Assembly (NCBI GenBank): GCA_002362105.1 | Contig: DETD01000031.1 | Span: 206,346-270,345, forward strand | Reading direction: 5' to 3' | Length of the DNA stretch: 64,000 bases | Source of the DNA: Bacteroidales bacterium UBA3297 | GTDB lineage: Bacteria > Bacteroidota > Bacteroidia > Bacteroidales > Paludibacteraceae | Shown: piece after piece, positions 51,222 to 59,367 of the stretch | How the letters are laid out: each line of letters opens with the position of its first letter | How positions within the stretch are numbered: the first letter of the stretch is position 1 | Program-made: the position numbers and the translations under genes | The notes under the pieces: model-generated | Database searches by the model: none | The model's input: only the letters and a program-made list of their open reading frames with translations | What the model was told of the DNA's origin: nothing

Positions 51222-52675
51222 TCAAATATTGGTGTTTCTTTGAAATTTTCAGGATTGAATTCCACATCCATGCCATCATTCATTGTACAATCAATCATAT
51301 CATTTCTAAACAACTCAACTGGATTTCTAAAAATATATAAGGTTTTACCCTCATCGGAAATCATCAGTCTATACACACAATAATGATCTTTTATAGTGCT
51401 AGATACATTCCATTCGTGCTCAGTCATATGAAAACAATATTGTTGAATTCTTTTGTGACTTATAGTTGTTTTGACCTCTATAAATCTTAAATCCATAGTA
51501 CCATCGCCTTCGTAACTAGATATGTCATAACCAGGGCGATAAGAAGGGCTATCTACTATCTGAACTTTTTTCATTAAATCATATAGTTTTAAACCTTTCA
51601 ATCTCATTTTTTCGTGACCTAATATAATATTCTCTCCTATATCACCAATCTCTTTTGCCTTTGTTTCACCCACTTTCAAATAAGCAAATACATCCTCTGC
51701 TACCATACAAGTGAAATCTTCATCGTCAACAAAATAGTCACTAATCGAAGTCTCGAATTTTGTTTCATCGAATGAATTATTCACGTATTCAAACCATGAT
51801 GGCTCTATATCTGAAATTTCCTTTGTTGTAATGTTAGTTTTACCATAAAACCTATCGTATCCATGATAGAAAGAACTATCCTTGATGAAAATATCAATGA
51901 TGGAAGATTCTAAATCATTTAAATAATAGTAGTTATGATTTTCTTTTAACAGATTAGCCTGAACCATATAATCTAAGATGTCACCAGCATATCTAGTAGT
52001 ATCACCAAGGCTCATGGGTTTACCTTTGTTATCCTTTATATTGTCATCATTCTTATCGTAATATGCAATTTTATTTTTTCGATTTGATAGAATAGTTGAA
52101 GCGATATCACTTGCAGATTTTTCACCTGTCAGAACATTCAAATCATTGAATATACAATAGGTTGCTTCTTCTGCTGATATAGACATTCTCTTTGCTGAAG
52201 ATAACATCTTGTTTCCTTCTGCTAAAACTGACAAAATAACTTTTGCAGGTTTAAATCTGATATTATTATATATTATGTCGATGTTATAGTTACTTTTGAC
52301 GTGACCACCTGGGAATTGAAAAGAAAATAAAAATTGTTTGAAAAATTGCACCAAATCTTGTTTTTCATAAAGAACCTTTGCCATCTTTGTAGATTTCGTG
52401 ATGTTTAATTTTTTATTTTCAACATAAAATGAAAACAAAGCTGGTGTTTCAGTTCTCCAATTATTGATTGTTTTCTCTGAAACAGTAAGATTACCAGGGA
52501 ATAGTCTTATAGATTGGTTGAGTTTATTTGCAAACTCGTCACAACTTTTCTCTTTAATACGGCAGCAAGCTGTTGCCATATTCAATAACACGCTTTCAAT
52601 ATTGTTCTTAAAACGTGGTCGAGCAAAATGTATGCGAAACCAATCTTTAGTTGGAATCTTATAATATTGTTTCAT
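51206..52675 (-). CDS. Restriction nuclease with DUF3883-type domain
   Basis: 489 residues. The N-terminal three quarters are not recognised (helical, A/T-rich). The C-terminal region has GDIGENIILGHE and then RPGYDISSYEGDGTMDLRFI followed by EVKTT: a D...ExK nuclease core (DUF3883/Mrr-like) at about residues 390-405. It is coupled to the upstream methyltransferase (ATGA, 52672-52675) and to the downstream one (16-bp overlap), so it is probably the restriction enzyme of this R-M set. It could instead be a specificity or modification-dependent nuclease. Specificity unknown. Confidence 0.7.
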   Translation of the reverse strand: MKQYYKIPTKDWFRIHFARPRFKNNIESVLLNMATACCRIKEKSCDEFANKLNQSIRLFPGNLTVSEKTINNWRTETPALFSFYVENKKLNITKSTKMAKVLYEKQDLVQFFKQFLFSFQFPGGHVKSNYNIDIIYNNIRFKPAKVILSVLAEGNKMLSSAKRMSISAEEATYCIFNDLNVLTGEKSASDIASTILSNRKNKIAYYDKNDDNIKDNKGKPMSLGDTTRYAGDILDYMVQANLLKENHNYYYLNDLESSIIDIFIKDSSFYHGYDRFYGKTNITTKEISDIEPSWFEYVNNSFDETKFETSISDYFVDDEDFTCMVAEDVFAYLKVGETKAKEIGDIGENIILGHEKMRLKGLKLYDLMKKVQIVDSPSYRPGYDISSYEGDGTMDLRFIEVKTTISHKRIQQYCFHMTEHEWNVSSTIKDHYCVYRLMISDEGKTLYIFRNPVELFRNDMIDCTMNDGMDVEFNPENFKETPIFEWRRN

Positions 52676-53709
52676 AACATTTTTTTCAAGTTACTGGCAA
52701 TCGCATATGACAATAAACAAGGTACCGCATTCCCAACTTGTTTGTACTGACTTGTTTTACTTCCTAAAAAAACAAAAGAATCTCTGAACGATTGAATACG
52801 AGCAGACTCTCTTACAGTTGGAATACGATTATATTTATAATGGAAATGATGCCTATGTCCTGTATCAATTGTGAAGCTTGGTTTTTTGCTATTTAGGCGA
52901 GTCCAAGCTATATGGACTTTGCGTGTTTTTTGTAATTCGAATGGCAAGTCTTTATAATTTCCACCATCAGGAACCATGGCTATAATTCTTTGAGTTTGTT
53001 CCGTATGGATGGTAATATCATGATTGTGCACACATGATGTGTTCTTACGCATCAACCTTTGATAATCACTTTGTGGCTCAGTTGGGTATTGTCCTCCTTC
53101 AGAAATACTAGATTCTGGCAAATCAGACAAAGCATCTATAGTAGTTACAAAATCTTGAACGGTCTTCTGTGGGTATTCAAACTCTTTTCCATTAAGCATA
53201 CCGACAAAAATAGCTCTTTTGCGATTCTGAGGGACACCATAATCTGATGCTAACAGAACTTTGTAAACTACTTTATAACCTAAATCAGAGAAATCCTTAA
53301 CGATCGCATCACGAACGGTTCCTTCACCAATAGACAATATATTAGGTACGTTTTCTAAGACAAAAGCTTTAGGTTTAAAATATGCGACCATTCGGACAAA
53401 AGATTTATAGAGATCATTTCTTTTGTCTTCCACAATTCTTTTACCTGCAATTGAAAATCCTTGACATGGTGGTCCTCCAATTATAACATCAATTTTAGAA
53501 CCATTGATTCTCTTTTTGACTTCGTCTGGCGACAATGAGGAAAGATCTGCACATAAAGCATCGCTATTTTTGTGATTATATTTGAACGTTTCTACAGCAT
53601 CTTTCCAATTGTCTATTCCAAGAACAACGTTGAAACCCGCATCCAGAAATCCTTGTGATAACCCACCACATCCACAGAACAAGTCTAAAACCGAATATGA
53701 TTTATTCAT
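52672..53709 (-). CDS. DNA (cytosine-5-) methyltransferase, island copy 1
   Basis: 345 residues. Motif I SVLDLFCGCGGLSQGF (6-21), motif IV GGPPCQGFS (catalytic Cys 82), FVLENVPNIL, VPQNRKRAIFVG and YKQVGNAVPCLL. It is the first gene of the island's leftward operon. Sequence identity with the 50241 copy looks modest outside the motifs, so they may modify different strands or sites. A/T-rich like the rest of the island. The 330 bp upstream (53710-54047) show no gene. Confidence 0.94.
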   Translation of the reverse strand: MNKSYSVLDLFCGCGGLSQGFLDAGFNVVLGIDNWKDAVETFKYNHKNSDALCADLSSLSPDEVKKRINGSKIDVIIGGPPCQGFSIAGKRIVEDKRNDLYKSFVRMVAYFKPKAFVLENVPNILSIGEGTVRDAIVKDFSDLGYKVVYKVLLASDYGVPQNRKRAIFVGMLNGKEFEYPQKTVQDFVTTIDALSDLPESSISEGGQYPTEPQSDYQRLMRKNTSCVHNHDITIHTEQTQRIIAMVPDGGNYKDLPFELQKTRKVHIAWTRLNSKKPSFTIDTGHRHHFHYKYNRIPTVRESARIQSFRDSFVFLGSKTSQYKQVGNAVPCLLSYAIASNLKKML

Positions 53710-54047
53710 CCTATGAAGATTTAAACAACGTCAATTCGACGAATTTTAAAAGATTGATAATTTGATAATTAGCATTATTTCCACATTTATATAAAAATAA
53801 AGGCAACGCATGATTACCAAAAACAAAATTATCGAATTTTTCTGTTTGGCTGATGATTTTTGAAAACTTTTTTGACGAGTTTACATATAAGTTTCAATCA
53901 GGGCATCCCATTCATCAAAAAGGTGGTATCGTCGTGACAGCATAATGAATACCGCCGAAACAAATATGACAACATCATGTTCCATTCGTCAAATAACAAA
54001 TTCTTGACTATTTCTATACTATTATAAATCAGCAGTTCCAGTAAAAA

Positions 54048-54150
54048 TTTACAGCTTTTCAAGATTATTGGGCATACGGATTTTACAGCTTTTCAAGATT
54101 ATTGGACATGCGATTTTACAGCTTTTCAAGATTATTGACCTCAAAAACAG
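54048..54150 (+). repeat. 33-bp tandem repeats, array A (three units)
   Basis: The unit core is TTTTACAGCTTTTCAAGATT followed by ATTGGnCATnCGA: copies at 54048-54080, 54081-54113 and 54114 onward (last incomplete), then CCTCAAAAACA. The same array end and the following 30 bp recur at 54504-54590. No unique spacers, so not CRISPR. Confidence 0.8.
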
Positions 54151-54164
54151 AATAAACAACTGCC

Positions 54165-54276
54165 AATTATTTGACAAAGACACCAGATACTTGTTTAAAG
54201 TCTGAATCCGTAGGTTTATAGTACTGGGGCTCAACTTCTCAATAAGATACCTTTTGAAAATCAATAGATTTGTCAT
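54165..54276 (-). pseudogene. Tyrosine recombinase, N-terminal remnant (candidate)
   Basis: From ATG 54274-54276 the minus strand reads MTNLLIFKRYLIEKLSPSTI, then NLRIQTLNKYLVSL, a core-binding N-terminal domain pattern ('F-x-x-YL-x-E-x-x-LSP-x-TI-x-x-Y/I'). It then runs into the 33-bp repeats and stops. If it belongs to the same gene as 46374-46507, the island separates the two ends of one recombinase gene. The match is short. Confidence 0.5.
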
Positions 54277-54503
54277 CGTTGCTTAGCGAGTTTGTTCTCT
54301 CTCACTGAATTTTCTTTAATAGACCTAAAGTTTTTGCAAAGAGATTTTTTGTCTTAATTTTGCGTTAATAGATCCTATTAAGATGAAAGTGGGCCCCATG
54401 CCATGCGTACAGTTTGTGTACCTAGTCTTATACAGGGTCTATTTTTTTTGCCTCTAATGGATTGTCTTGTGTCTTAGTGTACTACATTTGGCAGAGAAAT
54501 AAA

Positions 54504-54577
54504 TTTACAGCTTTTCAAGATTATTGGGCATGCGATTTTACAGCTTTTCAAGATTATTGGCCTCAAAAACACGAAAT
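54504..54577 (+). repeat. 33-bp tandem repeats, array B (two units)
   Basis: Two copies of the array A unit (54504-54535 and 54536 onward), then CCTCAAAAACACGAAATAAC, which matches the sequence after array A. The WYL operator (54578-54604) follows directly. The stretch 54277-54503 shows no gene. Confidence 0.8.
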
Positions 54578-54617
54578 AACATCTGCCCCAAAAATTCATA
54601 TGTTTTGTTTACATTTG
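54578..54617 (+). promoter_or_regulatory. Promoter/operator of the WYL regulator
   Basis: 27-bp imperfect inverted repeat AACATCTG-N11-CATATGTT (54578-54604), 5 bp before the -7 TACATTTG (54610-54617). The ATG is at 54640. Same layout as 55561-55600. It sits in the -33 region, so binding would block the polymerase (repression) or replace -33 contacts (activation). Confidence 0.65.
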
Positions 54618-54639
54618 CGGCAAACCAAATTGAAACGGT

Positions 54640-55536
54640 ATGGCAAACCAACTCAACAACTACATCTGGCTGGCCGACACCATCTACAAGGCCGGGAAAA
54701 TAAGTTTGGAACAAATCAACGACAAGCGAAGGGCGCAAGGCTACGACCCGATTCCCGAACGCACGTTCCACAAATGGCGGAAGGGCATTGAGGAAATGCT
54801 CGACATCGACATTGCCTGCGAGCGCAAGAACGGCTACCGGTACTATATTGAGAACAACGACGACCTGAAAAAAGGCAGCCTCCGCAACTGGCTGCTGAAC
54901 TCTATTTCAACCAGCAACCTGCTGGTGGAAAACAAGAATCTGAAACACCGCATTATGGTGGAGGACATCCCTTCGGGACGCACCTTCCTGCAACCCATCA
55001 TTGAGGCTATTAAAAACAACCACCAACTGGAACTGACCTACCAGCGCTTCACCAACCAGACTCCGCACACCAACGTTGTGAATCCCTACTGCCTCAGGCT
55101 GAACAAACAACGCTGGTACCTGCTGGCCGAAAAGGTGGGGGTAGGACTGAGGACCTACAGTCTTGACCGCTTCCAACAACTGAAAGAGCTGGACTCCACT
55201 TTCCTCTACCCGAAAGATTTCGACCCCAACGCCTATTTCTACGGCTGCAGCGGTGTCATCGTCAACGAAAGCGTACCCGTTCAATACGTAAGGCTGAAAG
55301 TTGAGGAATTCCAGGCCAACTACCTGCGCACGCTGAAACTGCACGAATCGCAAAACGAAACCGAACGCAACAGCCAGTTCAGCATCTTTGAACTGCACGT
55401 GCGTCCAACTTTCGACTTCATTCAGGAACTGAAAATGCAGGGCGACGCCCTGGAAGTGCTGGAACCCGAATGGCTGCGCAAAACGCTGCTAGAGAGCGCC
55501 CTGAAAGTGGTGAACATCTACCAAAAACCAAAATAA
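54640..55536 (+). CDS. WYL-domain transcriptional regulator
   Basis: 298 residues. N-terminal winged-helix/HTH-like region (IWLADTIYKAGKISLEQIND, then ERTFHKWRKGIEEMLDIDIA) and a central WYL domain (LELTYQRFTNQTPHTNVVNP, then RLNKQRWYLLAEK and RTYSLDRFQQL, with the WYL-like RWYL). A C-terminal WCX-like extension follows. WYL regulators often control phage defence genes and sense nucleic acids or nucleotides. It is adjacent to the defence island, and a 27-bp operator lies upstream of itself and of the next gene (55629). Confidence 0.88.
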   Translation: MANQLNNYIWLADTIYKAGKISLEQINDKRRAQGYDPIPERTFHKWRKGIEEMLDIDIACERKNGYRYYIENNDDLKKGSLRNWLLNSISTSNLLVENKNLKHRIMVEDIPSGRTFLQPIIEAIKNNHQLELTYQRFTNQTPHTNVVNPYCLRLNKQRWYLLAEKVGVGLRTYSLDRFQQLKELDSTFLYPKDFDPNAYFYGCSGVIVNESVPVQYVRLKVEEFQANYLRTLKLHESQNETERNSQFSIFELHVRPTFDFIQELKMQGDALEVLEPEWLRKTLLESALKVVNIYQKPK

Positions 55537-55560
55537 ACACACTTTTTTTCACTTTTTTCA

Positions 55561-55600
55561 AACATCTGCCCCATTTAGGCAGATGTTGACGCTAAGTTTG
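55561..55600 (+). promoter_or_regulatory. Promoter/operator of the 61-residue gene
   Basis: 27-bp perfect-armed inverted repeat AACATCTGCC-N7-GGCAGATGTT (55561-55587), 5 bp before -7 TAAGTTTG (55593-55600). The distances match the WYL promoter exactly (32 bp from repeat start to -7 start). Confidence 0.7.
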
Positions 55601-55628
55601 CTGTGTAAACATTAAAACAAGACAGCAA

Positions 55629-55814
55629 ATGAAATTCTACAAACTGCACATAAACGACAACGGGCACCGCATAGGCTTTACTTTTACCGACTATGAGGAT
55701 TTTAAAATGAGGCTAGACCGCATCTTCAAGACGGCAGCCAGCCTGAGAAAAGAAGTTAAGGAGAAAAAAGACTCTACCACAGGCAACGAGTACCTGATGG
55801 AACTGGTCTTCTGA
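55629..55814 (+). CDS. Small protein of unknown function, WYL-regulon candidate
   Basis: 61 residues: MKFYKLHINDNGHRIGFTFT, then a helix DYEDFKMRLDRIFKTAASLR and KEVKEKKDSTTGNEYLMELV. A charged, probably folded alpha/beta protein without membrane segment. Supported by its own promoter with a clear operator (55561-55600) and ATG 28 bp after the -7. It follows the WYL gene in the same direction. No family recognised; it may be the effector of the WYL regulator. Confidence 0.55.
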   Translation: MKFYKLHINDNGHRIGFTFTDYEDFKMRLDRIFKTAASLRKEVKEKKDSTTGNEYLMELVF

Positions 55815-55909
55815 GCGAAGACGACTATGAAATGATGGAAAAATGAAATGACTATGGATGTTTTGGGCTTCTATCCTTCCCCGTGAAGGGGCACAGATGG
55901 AAAGCAGAA

Positions 55910-55943
55910 AGGGCAGGACGGTTACTGAATACCATCCTGCCCT
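55910..55943 (-). terminator. Terminator of the GH25 gene
   Basis: Stem AGGGCAGGA / TCCTGCCCT around a 16-nt loop, with a short T-rich stretch on the minus-strand side. It lies 36 bp after the GH25 stop. Confidence 0.55.
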
Positions 55944-55978
55944 ATATTGTTTATAACGGGTATGTCAACCCGGGCGCA

Positions 55979-57277
55979 TTATTCACCACCGGCATCGCCG
56001 TCGTTGCTGCCCCCTTCTTCAATGTCGGGCAGCGGTTCGGGTTCAGCCTCGCCCACCACTGGGGCTTTGGCCTCTTGCAGCGGTTCGGGTTCTGGAGCTG
56101 CAGGCTCTACTTTAGCCGGCACCGGTGTTACAACAGGCTTCGGTTTATGCGGTTCGGCAACAGCAGGCACCTGTTTGGCCGGTTTCTGTACCGCACGCTT
56201 CTTCTTAGAAGAAACCTCTGGCTTCCTGACTGGCAGTGGCGGCAGCCTTTCGCCAGGCTTCTCTTCCGGCTTCATCTCAATAGGCCGGCGCTGGATTTTC
56301 ACCCCTTTGAATTTCGAATGGTCGAAAAGCAGTTCGTCGATAGTGTGACCCTCGTTAAAGACATCGAGGTCGACATTACCCATAATGCCGGCCACCTTGC
56401 CGTGGGCCGAGAACTGCCACACCACATAGTCTTTGCCATCGAGCAAAACAGGCTTTCGGGTATAGCCGCCCAACATGAACGGATATTCGGTAAACTCGTT
56501 TTGCAGATAGGTGTTGTAGAAACTGGTCATGGTATAGATGACCGGTTTCTGTCCGTAATAGTCCGTCATCAGGTCCAGCAGCTCGCGCAAGCGGTTCAAG
56601 ACCAGGCGTCGGTTCATGTGGTCGCACTCCTCCACATCGACCATCGGCAGCAGGTCTTGGTTCTCTTCACGCACAATGGCGCGGAAATTCTCGAACTGGC
56701 GCTTAGCCGAAACACTCGGCCGGAAGAACAGGTAGCTGCCCACCTTCAGGTCGGCCGCCCTGGCACGGCTGATGTTCGTTTCGTAATACTCGTCGCGGAG
56801 CATCTCACCCTCGGTCGCCTTCACATAGGCGAACTGGATGTTGTTGGTTGCGACCTCCTTCCAGTGTATATAGTGCTGGTAGTGCGAAATGTCGATACCG
56901 TCGAATGTAAGACTGATAGGAGGCTGGTAGACACGTTTGTAGCGGACAATGCGGCGCCCGTTCTTACGGGTAACGACACGCTGCACCTGCGGCTTCATGT
57001 TCAGCACCGCCTTCTGGCCATTACCTAAACGGTAGGTTTTAACATGAGAGACAGGCTTTTTACCCTTTTTGTATTTAGACGATTTCGAAGCACCAGTCTT
57101 TCTAGCGACCGTGCCCCTCTTCCCTGTCTGTTTTCTGGCAACAGGCTTCTTCTTCGAGGTTGTAGTTCTTTTGGAGGCCGAAACAGTCTTCTTATGTGTC
57201 TGGGCAAAACTGTAGGTTACACCACCAAGCGGCAGCATAACAAACAACATGATCAGATATAATAAAAAACGTTTCAT
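55979..57277 (-). CDS. Secreted GH25 muramidase
   Basis: 432 residues from ATG 57275-57277 (MKRFLLYLIMLFVMLPLGGV, a signal peptide). A very basic Lys/Thr/Arg-rich linker follows (residues 30-85), suited to binding cell wall or nucleic acid. The GH25 domain starts FDGIDISHYQHYIHWKEV (Asp 129) and contains PMVDVEECD (catalytic Asp 214/Glu 216) and YVVWQFS near the end. A Pro/Glu/Ala-rich C-terminal tail of about 90 residues follows. It cleaves peptidoglycan. Because it has a signal peptide and its own unit, I do not assign it to the phage-like particle, though a lysis role cannot be excluded. Confidence 0.92.
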   Translation of the reverse strand: MKRFLLYLIMLFVMLPLGGVTYSFAQTHKKTVSASKRTTTSKKKPVARKQTGKRGTVARKTGASKSSKYKKGKKPVSHVKTYRLGNGQKAVLNMKPQVQRVVTRKNGRRIVRYKRVYQPPISLTFDGIDISHYQHYIHWKEVATNNIQFAYVKATEGEMLRDEYYETNISRARAADLKVGSYLFFRPSVSAKRQFENFRAIVREENQDLLPMVDVEECDHMNRRLVLNRLRELLDLMTDYYGQKPVIYTMTSFYNTYLQNEFTEYPFMLGGYTRKPVLLDGKDYVVWQFSAHGKVAGIMGNVDLDVFNEGHTIDELLFDHSKFKGVKIQRRPIEMKPEEKPGERLPPLPVRKPEVSSKKKRAVQKPAKQVPAVAEPHKPKPVVTPVPAKVEPAAPEPEPLQEAKAPVVGEAEPEPLPDIEEGGSNDGDAGGE

Positions 57278-57404
57278 ATAAAAAGTAATCGTGAAGCGGC
57301 CGCATAAGGCGACGGCTCTAAGTTGCAACAACATTATAACAAGTACCTCCTCCCCTTTATACGAAGGGAGGAGGAAACTCGCTATTGTTTGTCATTAAGT
57401 TCCA

Positions 57405-59192
57405 TTACATACGCTCAGGCACCTCAATACCGAGCAACTCCATACCGGTCTTGATGGTATTGGCAATCAGGCTCGACAACAAGAGTCGGAACTGCTGCGC
57501 ATCGGCATTCTCTTCCTTCAAGATAGAGAAGTCGTGGTAGAACTGGTTGTAAGCCTTAGCGAGGTCGTAGCAGTAGTTTGCGATAAAGGCCGGGCTGTAG
57601 TCTTTACCCGCCTGCTTGACAGCCTGAGGGAAAGAAGCCAGGTTCTGTACCAACTGCGTTTCACGCTCCGACAGTTCGTACTTGGCCTCCAAACGGGCAG
57701 GCACCTGCAAACCGGCATCAGCAGCCTTGCGGATAACCGAGCGGATACGCGCATAGGTGTATTGGATGAACGGACCGGTGTTGCCGTTAAAGTCGATACT
57801 CTCCTTAGGGTTGAACATCATGTTCTTTCTTGGGTCTACCTTCAAGATGAAGTACTTGAGGGCTCCCAAACCGCAAATACGCGCAATGTTGTCGACTTCC
57901 TCGGCCGAGTAGTCCTTCAACTTGTCGCCGCTAGTTTCCTTCGCGGTGCGAATCATCTCGTCCATCAGGTCGTCGGCATCGACAACCGTACCCTCGCGGC
58001 TCTTCATCTTGCCTTCAGGCAGTTCAACCATACCGTAGCTGAAGTGAACGAGGTCTTTACCCCACTCGAAGCCGAGCCGGTCGAGCAAGATAGAAAGGAC
58101 CTGGAAGTGGTAGTTCTGTTCGTTACCCACCACATAAATCATCTTATCGATATTGTAATCACGGAAACGCTGCTGGGCGGTACCAATGTCCTGCGTCATA
58201 TACACAGAAGTGCCATCGGCGCGGAGCAGGAGTTTCTCGTCCAAGCCATCCTTGGCGAGGTCGGCCCAAACAGAGCCGTCGGGACGGCGGTAGAAGACAC
58301 CCTTTTCAAGGCCTTCGTTCACCTTCGCCTTACCGTCGAGGTAAGTCTGGCTTTCGTAATAAATCTTATCGAAAGAGATGCCGAGGCGCTTGTACGTCTT
58401 GTCGAAGCCCTCGTACACCCAGTTGTTCATTTTTTCCCACAAAGCGCGGACTTCAGGGTCGCCAGCCTCCCATTTTTCCAACATCTGCTGTGCTTCCTTC
58501 ATCAGCGGCGCCTCTTTCTTGGCGTCGTCTTCAGCCATACCCTTCGCAACGAGGTCCTTCACCTGTGCGCGGTACTCCTTGTCGAAACGCACATAGTAGT
58601 CGCCAACCAGGTGGTCGCCCTTCTTGCCGGTACTTTCCGGAGTTTCGCCGTTACCGAAGAGTTTCCAGGCCAGCATCGACTTACAGATGTGGATACCACG
58701 GTCGTTCACAATGTTGGTCTTCACCACCTTTATGCCGTTTGCCTTCAGAATCTGGCAGACGCTGTGTCCCAACAGGTTGTTGCGCACGTGTCCGAGGTGG
58801 AGCGGCTTGTTGGTGTTAGGAGAAGAGTACTCAACCATGTAGAGCGGAGAGTCGGCGGTCGCCTCAACGATACCGAAATGAGGGTCGGCAGCAATGCTGT
58901 TCACCGTGTCGATCCAGTTGCTCTTGCTGATGCAGAGGTTCAAGAAGCCCTTGATTACATTGTAACCAGAAACAGCCTCAACATTCGCCACCAGTTCCTT
59001 ACCGAGGTCTTCGGCAGTCTCTTCGGGCTTTTTATGCGAGAGTTTCAACAACGGGAACACCACCAGAGTGAGGTCTCCTTCAAACTCCTTACGGGTTGCA
59101 CTCAACTGCAAAGCCTTCACGTCTGGAGCCTGTCCGTACAATTTTTGAGAAGCGGCCAAAGTAGCCTGCAATATCTCTTCTTCTATTGCCAT
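57405..59192 (-). CDS. argS: Arginine-tRNA ligase
   Basis: 595 residues. Class I synthetase: HIGH-type motif SSPNTNKPLHLGHVRNN (HLGH), KMSK-type GKMKSREGTVVDADDL, and an N-terminal Add-1 domain. The C-terminal anticodon-binding DALR domain ends in ANTIKTGMELLGIEVPERM. It charges tRNA-Arg. A promoter is visible upstream (59266-59296). Long open frames on the opposite strand here are shadows. Confidence 0.97.
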   Translation of the reverse strand: MAIEEEILQATLAASQKLYGQAPDVKALQLSATRKEFEGDLTLVVFPLLKLSHKKPEETAEDLGKELVANVEAVSGYNVIKGFLNLCISKSNWIDTVNSIAADPHFGIVEATADSPLYMVEYSSPNTNKPLHLGHVRNNLLGHSVCQILKANGIKVVKTNIVNDRGIHICKSMLAWKLFGNGETPESTGKKGDHLVGDYYVRFDKEYRAQVKDLVAKGMAEDDAKKEAPLMKEAQQMLEKWEAGDPEVRALWEKMNNWVYEGFDKTYKRLGISFDKIYYESQTYLDGKAKVNEGLEKGVFYRRPDGSVWADLAKDGLDEKLLLRADGTSVYMTQDIGTAQQRFRDYNIDKMIYVVGNEQNYHFQVLSILLDRLGFEWGKDLVHFSYGMVELPEGKMKSREGTVVDADDLMDEMIRTAKETSGDKLKDYSAEEVDNIARICGLGALKYFILKVDPRKNMMFNPKESIDFNGNTGPFIQYTYARIRSVIRKAADAGLQVPARLEAKYELSERETQLVQNLASFPQAVKQAGKDYSPAFIANYCYDLAKAYNQFYHDFSILKEENADAQQFRLLLSSLIANTIKTGMELLGIEVPERM

Positions 59193-59265
59193 ATATTTAT
59201 CACTAATTTTATGCGGTTACAAATAACGGCGGTGGCGAACTGGCGCCACGCCCGTAAAAAACACG

Positions 59266-59296
59266 CAAAGATACGGATTTTCAGTCTTTAATCAAA
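59266..59296 (-). promoter_or_regulatory. Promoter of argS
   Basis: TATCTTTG (-7, 59266-59273) and TTTG (-33, 59293-59296) on the minus strand, spacer 19 bp. The spacer lacks the TAGAT/ATCTA repeat seen in the virion promoters, which shows that repeat is not a general feature. Confidence 0.6.
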
Positions 59297-59329
59297 ACAA
59301 ACAAGGGGATGCAAATGGCAAATAATGCC

Positions 59330-59337
59330 TACCTTTG
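59330..59337 (+). promoter_or_regulatory. -7 element of the TonB receptor gene
   Basis: TACCTTTG matches TAnnTTTG and lies over the in-frame ATG at 59335, so the later ATG at 59368 is used. Confidence 0.55.
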
Positions 59338-59367
59338 CAGAAAAACAACGCCCAGCACACCGCAGTT

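Noticed and set aside
54048..54577. 33-bp repeats considered as a CRISPR array
   Set aside because: Units follow one another with no unique spacers, only 2-3 per array, and no cas genes are in the window.
55979..57277. GH25 muramidase as the lysis enzyme of the phage-like particle
   Set aside because: It has a signal peptide, its own transcription unit and a host-type Lys-rich linker, and is separated from the virion operons by the defence island.
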